Shown here: positions 27,296 through 35,471 of the stretch, piece by piece
How positions within the stretch are numbered: the stretch's first letter is position 1
How the letters are laid out: every line of letters starts with the position of its first letter
Source: Bradyrhizobium huanghuaihaiense
Lineage (GTDB): Bacteria; Pseudomonadota; Alphaproteobacteria; Rhizobiales; Xanthobacteraceae
Length of the DNA: 64,000 nt
Assembly (NCBI RefSeq): GCF_007830635.1
Contig: NZ_VLLA01000002.1
Span: forward strand, 372,001-436,000
Direction: 5' to 3'
The notes under the pieces: model-generated
Databases searched by the model: none
Told to the model about the DNA's origin: nothing
The model's input: only the letters and a program-made list of their open reading frames with translations
Position numbers and translations under genes: made by a program

Positions 27296-29155
27296 GTGAC
27301 AGTTTTGAGTATCATCCGCGATTGTCTCGATGCGCTGCTGCATCCCTCCGCGCGTTACGATGCGCTGACGCGAGCGCGCCATCGTGCCTTCATGGCGCCG
27401 CGGCTGCTGGGCAGCCTGGCAGCGTTTGCCGCATTCCCTGTTTATCTTGCCATGCGTGGCGCGCCGAGCGCAGTCGAGGTCGCGGCCTTTGCCTGGCTGA
27501 TCGCGCCGATCATGCTGTCCTGGTTCCTGTCGCGGACCGGCCGCTACGAGGGCGCGCACGTGCTGTCGTCGCTGGCGCTCTCCGGCCTGATCATGGCGGT
27601 CGCGGTCACCACGGGCGGAATCGATTCGTTCGCGGCGGTCTGGCTGGTCGTGGTTCCCCTCGAAGCTGCGCTGTCGGCCTCGCGGCGCGTCGCCGCTTTT
27701 GCCTCGCTGCTGGCGCTGTCCTGCGCCGGAGTGCTGATCCTCGTCAGCCAGCTCGGCTGGTTGCCGGTGGAGGAGCCGAGCGCTGCGCATCGCGGCGTGC
27801 TGATGGCCTTCGGCGTTGCCTCGGCTACTCTTTATGCAGCGGGCCTAGCGTTCGGCGCGGAATCGCTGGCGCGCACCAGCGTCGCGCTGTTGTCGCGCGA
27901 GGAGGAACGTTATCGCCTGCTCGCGCGCAACATGAGCGACGTGATCTCCCGGCATCAGCGCAACGGCGCGGTGCAGTTCATCTCGCCGGCCGCCGAGGCC
28001 ATGCTCGGCCTGTCAGTGACGCAGCTGCACGGTCACGGCCTGTTCGACCGCGTCCATGTCGCCGATCGTCCGGCCTATCTCACCGCGTTGTCGGATGCCG
28101 CGCGCGGCGACGTGCGCAGCGTCGAGTTCCGGGTGCGGCGCGAGCCTGCCGGCTCGGAGCGCGGCCAGGTTGATTTCATCTGGGTCGAGATGCGCTGCCG
28201 GCCGCTCGACCAGGATCGGGGCCGGGATCCCGCGCGCGAGGCCGAGGTCGTCGCGGTGATGCGCGACGTCACCGATCGTAAGCATTCCGAGCAGGCGCTC
28301 GATCAGGCCCGCAGCGCTGCGGAAGCCGCCGATGCCGCCAAGACGCGCTTCCTCGCCACCATGAGCCATGAGCTGCGCACGCCGCTCAATGCGATCATCG
28401 GCTTCTCGGAGATGATCGCGCAGGAGCAGACCCTGATGCTGGGTGCGGCCCAGCGCAAGGAATATGCCCAGCTCATCAACGATTCCGGCCAGCATCTGCT
28501 CTCGGTCGTCAACGGCATCCTCGACATGTCGAAGATGGAATCGGGCAATTTCGAGATCGCATCGGAGCCGTTCGCGCCGCGCGCCTCGCTGCTGCATTGC
28601 TGCAATCTGCTGGCGCTGAAGGCGCGGGAGAACGGCGTCGACCTCGTCACCGACGCGCCGCAGGACCTGCCGGTCATGACCGGCGATCCCAGGGCCTTCA
28701 AGCAGATCGTGCTCAACCTCGTCGCCAACGCCGTCAAGTTCACCGAACGCGGCGGTCAGGTCTCCGTATCAGCAGCGGTGACCGGATCGCAGCTCACGCT
28801 GCGCATCAGCGACACCGGCGTCGGCATCGCGCCCGACGATCTCAAGCGCATCGGTGCGCCGTTCTTCCAGGCCGGCAAGACCTATCAGCGCCGTCACGAA
28901 GGTACGGGACTTGGATTGTCCATCGTCAAGAGTCTCGTGGCATTGCATCTCGGCGAATTGACGGTACAAAGCCGGTTAGGTGAGGGCACCGCCGTCACCG
29001 TCAAGCTGCCGCTCGTCTATACACCGCCGCAAGCCAAACCGGTCGAGAGCAAGGTCACGACCTTGACGCCGGTGCCGCGCCAAGAACTTCACAAAGAAGA
29101 AGAACTCAACGATCAACGTCACGACCAACCTGCTCCGGTGAAGAAAAGTGCCTAA
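27296..29155 (+). CDS. DivJ/PleC-like membrane PAS sensor histidine kinase
   Basis: 619 aa. Five to six hydrophobic helices occupy roughly residues 35-190; a PAS domain follows (RYLLARNMSDVISRH-like segment YRLLARNMSDVISRH, about 205-325), then HisKA with FLATMSHELRTPLN (phospho-acceptor His about 356) and HATPase_c with N-box NLVANAVKF, DTGVGI and GTGLGLSIVKSL. The Tyr of DivL is not present, so it is a competent kinase type. The opening HPSARYDALTRARHRAFMAP resembles rhizobial DivJ as I remember it; DivJ/PleC act on DivK to control CtrA and the cell cycle. GTG at 27296 chosen; a TTG at 27275 is possible. Confidence 0.85.
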   Translation: MTVLSIIRDCLDALLHPSARYDALTRARHRAFMAPRLLGSLAAFAAFPVYLAMRGAPSAVEVAAFAWLIAPIMLSWFLSRTGRYEGAHVLSSLALSGLIMAVAVTTGGIDSFAAVWLVVVPLEAALSASRRVAAFASLLALSCAGVLILVSQLGWLPVEEPSAAHRGVLMAFGVASATLYAAGLAFGAESLARTSVALLSREEERYRLLARNMSDVISRHQRNGAVQFISPAAEAMLGLSVTQLHGHGLFDRVHVADRPAYLTALSDAARGDVRSVEFRVRREPAGSERGQVDFIWVEMRCRPLDQDRGRDPAREAEVVAVMRDVTDRKHSEQALDQARSAAEAADAAKTRFLATMSHELRTPLNAIIGFSEMIAQEQTLMLGAAQRKEYAQLINDSGQHLLSVVNGILDMSKMESGNFEIASEPFAPRASLLHCCNLLALKARENGVDLVTDAPQDLPVMTGDPRAFKQIVLNLVANAVKFTERGGQVSVSAAVTGSQLTLRISDTGVGIAPDDLKRIGAPFFQAGKTYQRRHEGTGLGLSIVKSLVALHLGELTVQSRLGEGTAVTVKLPLVYTPPQAKPVESKVTTLTPVPRQELHKEEELNDQRHDQPAPVKKSA

Positions 29156-29867
29156 GAAGTCTGCCAAGGACGAAGCTGCTCCGCGCCGCCGTGGTGCCAA
29201 GGGTGGGGCCAAGGCTGCGGTCATCGATGTCGAGACCGAGCGCAACCTCGTGATGCGCGTGCTGCTGCACAGTCCGAAGGACACATTGGCCGGCCTCGTT
29301 GCCGTTGCCGCGATCGGTGCGATCGTCGCCAATGCGCTGTTCCTGCAGACCGGCCGGCATCCTGCGCCGATGTTCGGCACCGTGATCAATCTTCCCGCGC
29401 CGTCCTCGGTGCCGCTGTCGAATCCCATGCCGCGTCCACGCCCGGTCGGCGCCGACACCTCGCCGCTCGAACCTAAGGCCACCGAGTTTCGCGTCGAGCC
29501 CAAGCCGGCCGAGCGCGCCGCCGAGAAGCCGGTGGAGAAACCGGTCGAGGCGACCGCATCGACGCCGCGCGCGGGCAACGATCCCATGACCAATCTGGTC
29601 AAGGCGACGACCTCGACGCCGCCGTCCGCGATCCGTCCGCCGGCCCCGATTCCGATGCAGAGCCCGGCCGCGCGGCGCATCGCCGGCGTGCAGCGCGCGC
29701 TGTCCGAATACGGCTATGGCAATCTGAAGATCACCGGCACGATGGGCGGCGAAACCCAGTCCGCGATCCAGAAGTTCGAGCGCGAGCACAAGATGCCCGT
29801 CACCGGCCAGGTCTCCGACCGCCTGCTGCGCGAGCTCGCCGCCGCGATCGGCCATCCCGTCGAATAA
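29148..29867 (+). CDS. Membrane-anchored peptidoglycan-binding domain protein
   Basis: 239 aa. A basic cytosolic tail (KKSAKDEAAPRRRGAKGG), one membrane helix (about residues 48-67), a Pro/Ala-rich periplasmic linker, and a C-terminal PG_binding_1 domain (VQRALSEYGYGNLKITGTMG ... AIQKFEREHKMPVTGQVSDRLL). GTG start overlaps the kinase stop by 8 bp, so the two are coupled; this suggests an envelope or division link for the kinase, by inference. Confidence 0.85.
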   Translation: MPKKSAKDEAAPRRRGAKGGAKAAVIDVETERNLVMRVLLHSPKDTLAGLVAVAAIGAIVANALFLQTGRHPAPMFGTVINLPAPSSVPLSNPMPRPRPVGADTSPLEPKATEFRVEPKPAERAAEKPVEKPVEATASTPRAGNDPMTNLVKATTSTPPSAIRPPAPIPMQSPAARRIAGVQRALSEYGYGNLKITGTMGGETQSAIQKFEREHKMPVTGQVSDRLLRELAAAIGHPVE

Positions 29868-29925
29868 TCGTCAGGCTTGCTTGCAAGGCTGGTGCTGATG
29901 GCGGCCCTGGCCTATCGTCCTTTCC

Positions 29926-30270
29926 ATGCGTTTGAAATCCAACATATGGGTCGCGGCCTACTTGCGCCGCTGCCAGACCGAGGGCGTGTTCGGCGCGGTG
30001 CGCCGCCGCGGCGCCGAGGAGGCGGGCGCGGTGTTCGTGAAAGTGTCGCTGCTCGACGGCAATGCGATGCTCTACGTGCCGGCGCCGCAGACGGTTTACG
30101 ACGACGGTCGTCCCGTCGATCGCTTCTTCGTGCCGGTGGCGCCGCAGCCTCTGCCGGAGCACACGATCGAGGAGCGCCTGACCAAGGAGCTTCGCTTCGA
30201 TCCGGATGCGTGGATCGTCGAGACCGAAGACCGCGCGGGCCGGCATTTTCTGGAACTGGCGAAGACGTAA
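29926..30270 (+). CDS. DUF1491 family protein
   Basis: 114 aa. MRLKSNIWVAAYLRRC at the start and the segment RRRGAEEAGAVFVKV followed by FDPDAWIVETEDR are the DUF1491 pattern, a small cytosolic alphaproteobacterial family without known function. 58 bp after the peptidoglycan-binding gene. Confidence 0.88.
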   Translation: MRLKSNIWVAAYLRRCQTEGVFGAVRRRGAEEAGAVFVKVSLLDGNAMLYVPAPQTVYDDGRPVDRFFVPVAPQPLPEHTIEERLTKELRFDPDAWIVETEDRAGRHFLELAKT

Positions 30271-30283
30271 CTACTGCCTCACC

Positions 30284-30361
30284 GTCATTGCGAGCGCAGC
30301 GAAGCAATCCAGACTGTCTCCGCGGAGGGACTCTGGATTGCTTCGCTGCGCTCGCAATGAC
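30284..30361. repeat. Palindromic repeat family B, copy 2
   Basis: Same arms as at 21201-21279 (GTCATTGCGAGCGCAGCGAA and complement), slightly different centre. Lies between the convergent DUF1491 and DUF2336 genes. Confidence 0.85.
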
Positions 30362-30426
30362 GAGTCCGGGGCGGGCTGCATGCCTAACTCGCAGCGTCAC
30401 TGCCCACAGGGTCAAGCGCGAGAAAT

Positions 30427-31404
30427 TCAGCGATCGGACGACCCGCCGGTGCCGGTGCGCACCGTTGGGCTGGAGCCCGGCTGCACGCCCGGCCGCGTCT
30501 GGCTGGCGCCGGCGCGAGCGCGCTGGCGTTCGCCGTCATGCAGCGATGACTGGTATTTTGCCCGCGTCACCGCGAGCGTCGAGCCGCGCCAGGCCGCCAG
30601 CATGACCAGGGCGGAGCGGTCGTCGAGGCGGTCGTAGAGCCGCGACAGCCGGTACACCTCGTTCACGGAATTGCCGATCTCCGGCTTGAAGAACAAGAGG
30701 ATGCGCTGGAAGTTCGGGCTCGGCATGTCGAGCGCGCGCGCGGCGACCGCGAGCGCTTCGCCGCCGGCATCGTCGACGATCTGTGCTGCGACGCGCGAGG
30801 GCAGGATCAGGCTGTCGCCGAGCTCGAGGGTGAAACTCTCGACGTCGCCCGCGATCGCCGCCATCTCCAGGATCTGGAACGCGCGCTTGGCGCGCACGGT
30901 GGGAATCCGCGGCGCGGCCTTCAGCGGCGTCTGCGCCAGATTGTGCAGGATCAGCGCGCGCTCGGAGGCGGAGGCGCGGAAGAACATGTCGTGGATCTCG
31001 GCGGCGTCCTTCGGCTGCATCGCCATGTTCGCCGCCATGCGCTGCTCGGCCTCGGTCGGCGCGCGCACCGGGGAGCAGGCCGGCGCGGGCGCGGGGATTT
31101 CGCGTGCCAGCGGAATCCTGCGGCCTTCCTGGGCCGCGACCAGCCCGAGCTTCTGCAGCACCGGGACCGGCGTCTGCGGATAGACCGCGAGCTTGGCCTT
31201 GATGGCCGCGCGCGTCGCGTCGTCGACCTGGTCGATCAGCCGCGTCGCAAGCTCGATGAACTGGCGCTGCTCGTCATCGCTGTGAACGCGCGTCTGGACA
31301 TAGAGGTCGGTCAGCACGCGCAGCAGCGTCGGCCGAACATCGACGCCTTCGCGACGGGAGAGGCTCATCAGCCCGTCGAATCCGGGAAACAGCGACTTGG
31401 TCAT
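30427..31404 (-). CDS. DUF2336 family protein
   Basis: 325 aa, nearly all helical, with heat-repeat-like helices (for example RVLTDLYVQTRVHSDDEQRQ; FQILEMAAIAGDVESF). DUF2336 is an alphaproteobacterial family without known biochemistry. ATG at 31404 chosen; TTG at 31419 is in frame. A perfect TTAA-N7-TTAA CtrA-type box lies 56-70 bp upstream. The C-terminal 40 residues are disordered and basic. Confidence 0.82.
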   Translation of the reverse strand: MTKSLFPGFDGLMSLSRREGVDVRPTLLRVLTDLYVQTRVHSDDEQRQFIELATRLIDQVDDATRAAIKAKLAVYPQTPVPVLQKLGLVAAQEGRRIPLAREIPAPAPACSPVRAPTEAEQRMAANMAMQPKDAAEIHDMFFRASASERALILHNLAQTPLKAAPRIPTVRAKRAFQILEMAAIAGDVESFTLELGDSLILPSRVAAQIVDDAGGEALAVAARALDMPSPNFQRILLFFKPEIGNSVNEVYRLSRLYDRLDDRSALVMLAAWRGSTLAVTRAKYQSSLHDGERQRARAGASQTRPGVQPGSSPTVRTGTGGSSDR

Positions 31405-31459
31405 GGGAGGCGTACGCAACTCGGAGAAGATACTTGGGGCGAGCCTAGCGCAGGTTCCT

Positions 31460-31474
31460 TTAAAGGCTCGTTAA
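31460..31474. promoter_or_regulatory. Perfect CtrA-type box (TTAA-N7-TTAA)
   Basis: TTAAAGGCTCGTTAA in the divergent promoter between the DUF2336 gene (start 31404) and the small conserved ORF (start 31659). A TTAACCAT half-site is at 31584-31591, closer to the small ORF. Confidence 0.5.
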
Positions 31475-31658
31475 GGAAAACGAGGCGTGAAGCCGGCCCT
31501 TAAATTTGAGGCCTTCTCGTGCCGCAACGGGACGGCGCGGCCGGTCCGTGCAGTTACGGTCTAAAGGGCATGTTTACACCCCGTTAACCATGAGCTGATC
31601 TTAATGATCGCCATGTTGCAGGGGCGTATTTGATCGCGCGGCAATTGAGAGAGCTGAC

Positions 31659-31847
31659 ATGGGGACCATCATCGAATTTCCGGCCGGTCGCCGGGTAGGC
31701 TCATCGGGGGACGTCACACCGCACGCGGACATGGGAACGATTCTGATTCTCCCGGTGATCCGCATCGAGCGCGAGAGCGACGAAACCAGCGGCGATCGCG
31801 GACCAGAGCAGGGCACAGCGCCGGGGCGCCGTCGTCGCCGTCGCTAG
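31659..31847 (+). CDS. Small conserved hypothetical protein
   Basis: 62 aa. Opens MGTIIEFPAGRRV, has a second short strand MGTILILPVIRIERE, and ends in a run of arginines (GRRRRRR). I recall similar MGTIIEFP...ILPV(I/V)R(I/V)ER proteins in Bradyrhizobium, which argues that it is real; GAGAG lies 5 nt before the ATG and it is followed within 16 bp by the lipoprotein gene on the same strand. Function unknown. Confidence 0.6.
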   Translation: MGTIIEFPAGRRVGSSGDVTPHADMGTILILPVIRIERESDETSGDRGPEQGTAPGRRRRRR

Positions 31848-31862
31848 GTCCGGCTTTTTGCA

Positions 31863-32624
31863 ATGCCGGACCTCATCCGCCATATCCGGCCTTTCGTATC
31901 GGCCGTCCTGCTCGCGCTGCTCGGCGCGACGTTGGGCGCCTGCAGCGGCGGCGATTTCGGCCGCACCCGCGCCGACATGCGCAGCGACGACATGCATCGC
32001 TGGCTGGGCGCCGAGGCCACCGGCAGCGTCGGCCTGCAGGCTTCGCAATTCCAGCTCACCGACGAGGAACGCCAGCTTCGCGACCTCGCCTATCCCATGA
32101 TCGAGCCGCCGCTGTCGCGCCCGGCCTGGAAGAGCGTGTTCGGCGACTACAAGCCGCTGCCATCGCCCTGGCACCAGAAGATCGTGTTGGACCGCACCAT
32201 GTACGGCCGCACGCTGATCGACGAGCCGCACCGCTCGCATTCCTCGCGCTATGCGCAGCTGATCGAGGATGTCCGCAACGACATCACCCGTTTCGAGCCG
32301 TTCTTCGCCAGCGCGATCCGCGTCATCGATCTCGACAGGAAGCGCGATGCCACCATGGCGCGCGTCTCCGCGCTCTCGCCCAGGGAGAGGGACGATGCGG
32401 TCGCGCGCATGCAGGAGAACTCGCTGATCGTGCAGTGGGTGCAGCAGTGCCTGGAGCAGCGCGTCTCCTCCTACCGCTGGGCGCTGGAGCGCCTGGTGAT
32501 CCAGGCGCCCGACGGCATGGCCGCCGATGCCGACCGCCTGATCGGCGAGCTCGCCGCCCAGACTGCCCATCCGCCGGTCATGAGCCAGCCGCCTTACGGC
32601 CGCGCGGTCGTCTCGAAGGGCTGA
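31863..32624 (+). CDS. Putative outer-membrane/periplasmic lipoprotein
   Basis: 253 aa. Type II signal: hydrophobic core FVSAVLLALLGATLGAC with lipobox LGAC and lipidated Cys27. The remainder is helical with no domain I recognise (for example LTDEERQLRDLAYPMIEPPL). The last 47 bp overlap the end of the convergent LysR gene. Confidence 0.75.
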   Translation: MPDLIRHIRPFVSAVLLALLGATLGACSGGDFGRTRADMRSDDMHRWLGAEATGSVGLQASQFQLTDEERQLRDLAYPMIEPPLSRPAWKSVFGDYKPLPSPWHQKIVLDRTMYGRTLIDEPHRSHSSRYAQLIEDVRNDITRFEPFFASAIRVIDLDRKRDATMARVSALSPRERDDAVARMQENSLIVQWVQQCLEQRVSSYRWALERLVIQAPDGMAADADRLIGELAAQTAHPPVMSQPPYGRAVVSKG

Positions 32625-33483
32625 CTCTTTTGCGCGCGCCGGGCCGTCGTCCGGTCGGCTCTGGCTTTCGCCGCTGCTTCTGAAGCTTCCCGACAAAATC
32701 CTTCAGCGCATCCGCCAGCGGCGCCGATGCGCGATAGGCCAGCCCGACCTCGCGCGTGACCTTGACCTCGATCTCGCGCACCGCGACATCGGGACTGCCG
32801 CGTGCCACGCCTTCCGGGACGATGGCGATGCCGACGCCGGCAGCCACGAGCGCCATCGCCCAGTCCTCCGATTGCGCGATCGCCGCGGTCTGGCGCCGCT
32901 GCGCATTGCGGCCGAAGAATGCGCTCTGCTCGCAATGGCAGCGGTCGATCAGCGGGACCTCGGCGAGGTCGGCGGCGCGGAGCTTCTCCTTCAGCGTCAG
33001 CGGGTGTGACGGCGGCAGCGCCGCGACATAGCGCTCGCTCCACAGCGCGACGAAATGCTCGTCATCGCGCAGCATGGTCTTTGCGATGATCCGCGCGTCG
33101 GCGCGCTCGTCGCTGCCGACGAGGCGGAGCGCGATGTCGCTGCGCGCCGTCAACGGCTTGAGCAGCGCGATCGTCCTGGGCACGTCGAGCGTGCGCATCA
33201 GGCCCAGCGTCACCGTAGTTTTTGTCGCCGGCTTCCTGAACAGGCTGCGCGCGGCATCGGCCTCGTCGATGATGCGGCGGGCCAGGGTGTGAAACTGCTC
33301 GGCCGAGGCGGTGGGCGCGACGCCCTTCTTGTGCCGGATGAACAGCGTGGTGCCGAGCTCGGCCTCCAGATGGGTGATCGCGGTCGAGATCGACGGCTGC
33401 GACACGAAGCAGGCGCGCGCCGCGGCGGTCAGGTTGCGCTCGCGGTAGACGGCGGCGAAGTAGCGAAGCTCGCGGATGTCCAT
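32578..33483 (-). CDS. LysR-family regulator of the adjacent MBL hydrolase
   Basis: 301 aa. N-terminal winged helix (MDIRELRYFAAVYRERNLTA, then SQPSISTAITHLEAELGTTL) and a C-terminal effector domain (about 90-290), with a basic tail. Divergent from the MBL-fold hydrolase, 94 bp apart, so it most likely controls that gene. The 3' end overlaps the lipoprotein gene tail to tail. Confidence 0.92.
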   Translation of the reverse strand: MDIRELRYFAAVYRERNLTAAARACFVSQPSISTAITHLEAELGTTLFIRHKKGVAPTASAEQFHTLARRIIDEADAARSLFRKPATKTTVTLGLMRTLDVPRTIALLKPLTARSDIALRLVGSDERADARIIAKTMLRDDEHFVALWSERYVAALPPSHPLTLKEKLRAADLAEVPLIDRCHCEQSAFFGRNAQRRQTAAIAQSEDWAMALVAAGVGIAIVPEGVARGSPDVAVREIEVKVTREVGLAYRASAPLADALKDFVGKLQKQRRKPEPTGRRPGARKRVSPSRRPRGRKAAGS

Positions 33484-33502
33484 AGGATAGGCCTAGAGAT
33501 AG

Positions 33503-33517
33503 TATCAATATTCGATA
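33503..33517. promoter_or_regulatory. Candidate LysR box (TATC-N7-GATA)
   Basis: Perfect inverted repeat TATC AATATTC GATA, fitting the T-N11-A rule of LysR boxes, in the 94-bp divergent gap; flanked by an outer ATAG/CTAT pair (33499 and 33524). Confidence 0.45.
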
Positions 33518-33577
33518 TTTTACCTATGGCACCAGCGATGGCAAGAACGCTCCCGTCACAACAGGCGAGGGTCATCC

Positions 33578-34459
33578 ATGAAAATCCACCATCTCAACAC
33601 CGGCACGATGTGCCCGGTCGGCCGCCGCCTGGTGAACGGCACCGGCAGCCTGTTCCAGCGCGCCCGCCTGGTCTGTCATTGCCTGCTTGTCGAGACCAAT
33701 GACGGGCTCGCGCTGGTCGACACCGGCATCGGCCTCGGCGATATCGCAGCGCCCGGCCGGCTGGGGCGGCGATGGCTGCGGCAGACCGCGCCAAGGCTCG
33801 ATCCGGCCGAGACGGCGGTGCAGCAGGTCAAGGCGCTCGGCTATTCACCCAAGGACGTACGCCACGTGCTGCTGACGCATCTCGACCGCGATCACGCCGG
33901 CGGCGTGCCCGATTTTCCGCATGCCGCGATCCACGTCCATCGCGCCGAACACGACATGGCGGTGCTGCGCAAGCCGGCGCCGCCGGAAGGACGCTACGTC
34001 ACCGGGCAGTGGAGCCATGGACCGCGCTGGGCCTTCTATGGCGAGGAGGGCGAGGACTGGTTTGGCTTCAAGGGCGTGCGCGCGCTCGGCGACAAGGAAG
34101 CGGACGTGCTGATGATCCCGCTCGCCGGCCACACGCTCGGCCATTGCGGCATCGCGGTGCGCTCAGGCGAGAAATGGCTGCTGCATGCCGGCGACAGCTA
34201 CTTCCACCACGGCCAGCTCGACGCCTCGCCGCGCGTGCCCCTGATGCTCGGCTACTTCCAGCGCCGCGGCGACATGGACCGCAGCATGCGGATCGCCAAC
34301 CAGGAGCGGCTACGCGCGCTGAAGCTGAACCACGGCGACCGCGTGAGGATCGTCAACAGCCACGATCCCGCCGACTACGAGCACTGCCGCTGCGGGACGC
34401 ACCAGGTGTTGAAACCAGAGTCAACCGTTCGTCGAGGCGACCGGACCGGATCAAGCTGA
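33578..34459 (+). CDS. MBL-fold metallo-hydrolase (lactonase-like)
   Basis: 293 aa. Metal-site motif THLDRDHAGG (His101, Asp103, Asp105, His106), a variant of HxHxDH in which the second His is Asp; further ligands in LAGHTLGH and HAGDSYFHH. The segment LLVETNDGLALVDTGIG is typical of AHL-lactonase-like and related hydrolases. Substrate unknown. Overlaps the end of the convergent LysR gene by 9 bp. Confidence 0.87.
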   Translation: MKIHHLNTGTMCPVGRRLVNGTGSLFQRARLVCHCLLVETNDGLALVDTGIGLGDIAAPGRLGRRWLRQTAPRLDPAETAVQQVKALGYSPKDVRHVLLTHLDRDHAGGVPDFPHAAIHVHRAEHDMAVLRKPAPPEGRYVTGQWSHGPRWAFYGEEGEDWFGFKGVRALGDKEADVLMIPLAGHTLGHCGIAVRSGEKWLLHAGDSYFHHGQLDASPRVPLMLGYFQRRGDMDRSMRIANQERLRALKLNHGDRVRIVNSHDPADYEHCRCGTHQVLKPESTVRRGDRTGSS

Positions 34460-35341
34460 ACCGCCCGCCGCAAGCTCACGCGTGATCCACTCGGCAAAAA
34501 CGCGGATCGGCCGACGCTGCCGGCTTGCGCGTGGAAAAACGAGATGATGGCCGACATAACGGATGTCGACCGAGCGTCCGGCAAGGGGCGCAACCAACCG
34601 CTTCGTCGCGATCTCGCGTTCGGCAAGCCGCGTTGATTCCAGCGTCACGCCGAGGCCGCTCGAAGCCATCGCGATCGCCAGGAAGCTGCGATCGAAGCGC
34701 ATGCCGTGAATGGCCGGCGCTTCGAGCCCGTTTGCGGTGAACCATTGGTGCCACTGCACCTGCTTCACGTCCGAGCGGATCAACACCTGATCGAGCAGGT
34801 CCTTCGGTTTGCGGATTTTTTTCGCGAGTTCGGGGGTGCAGAGCGGCGTCACGGTTTCTTCACCCAGCGAAACGACCTCGACGCCGTCTGCCCTCGGCTG
34901 GCCGTATACGATGTCGATGTCGAAGTCGTCGTTGCTGAACCGCGCATATTCGGTGTTGGCGGCAAGCCGTACCTCGAGCTTCGGCTCTGCGGCCATGAAG
35001 CGGGCGAGGCGCGGGGCAAGCCATTGGGCGGCAAAGCTCGGCGCGCAGTGCACCCTCAACAATTGCGGGCCGCGGCCCGCGACCTCTTCGATACCCCGGC
35101 GCAGATTGTCGAACGCGGCACCCGCATGACGCATCAGGTTCTCGCCCGCCGGTGTCAGCCGGACCGCCCGGGCGCTGCGCTCGAACAACGTGGTGCTCAT
35201 CGCGCTTTCGAGCTTGCGAATGGCGTGGCTCACCGCGCTCGGGGTGAGATGAAGCTCGTTCGCCGCGTCCCGGAACGAGCCGGTACGTGCGGCCGCCTCG
35301 AAGGCGCGGATGGACGATATCGGAATACTGGACAGCAACAT
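34451..35341 (-). CDS. LysR-family regulator (GcvA type) of the SDR-transketolase-TRAP genes
   Basis: 296 aa. Winged helix ISSIRAFEAAARTGSFRDAA / LTPSAVSHAIRKLES is the GcvA-like subgroup. Effector domain covers about 90-290. Divergent from the SDR gene, 130 bp apart, which suggests it controls the whole rightward run. Confidence 0.92.
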   Translation of the reverse strand: MLLSSIPISSIRAFEAAARTGSFRDAANELHLTPSAVSHAIRKLESAMSTTLFERSARAVRLTPAGENLMRHAGAAFDNLRRGIEEVAGRGPQLLRVHCAPSFAAQWLAPRLARFMAAEPKLEVRLAANTEYARFSNDDFDIDIVYGQPRADGVEVVSLGEETVTPLCTPELAKKIRKPKDLLDQVLIRSDVKQVQWHQWFTANGLEAPAIHGMRFDRSFLAIAMASSGLGVTLESTRLAEREIATKRLVAPLAGRSVDIRYVGHHLVFPRASRQRRPIRVFAEWITRELAAGGSA

Positions 35342-35348
35342 CGGACAA

Positions 35349-35363
35349 GTGAACCAAATTCAC
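35349..35363. promoter_or_regulatory. Candidate LysR operator (GTGAA-N5-TTCAC)
   Basis: Perfect inverted repeat GTGAACCAAATTCAC directly before the LysR start and 109 bp before the SDR start, consistent with autorepression and divergent activation. Confidence 0.45.
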
Positions 35364-35471
35364 CCATGCAAGACAACAGCGCGTTTGTGGGAAAGCGGGC
35401 GGCGGCATTATTAACCGCGCCAAGAACAGCGGCGCCTTCGGGCCCGGCAACAGCCATTCAGGGAGGAGCGA

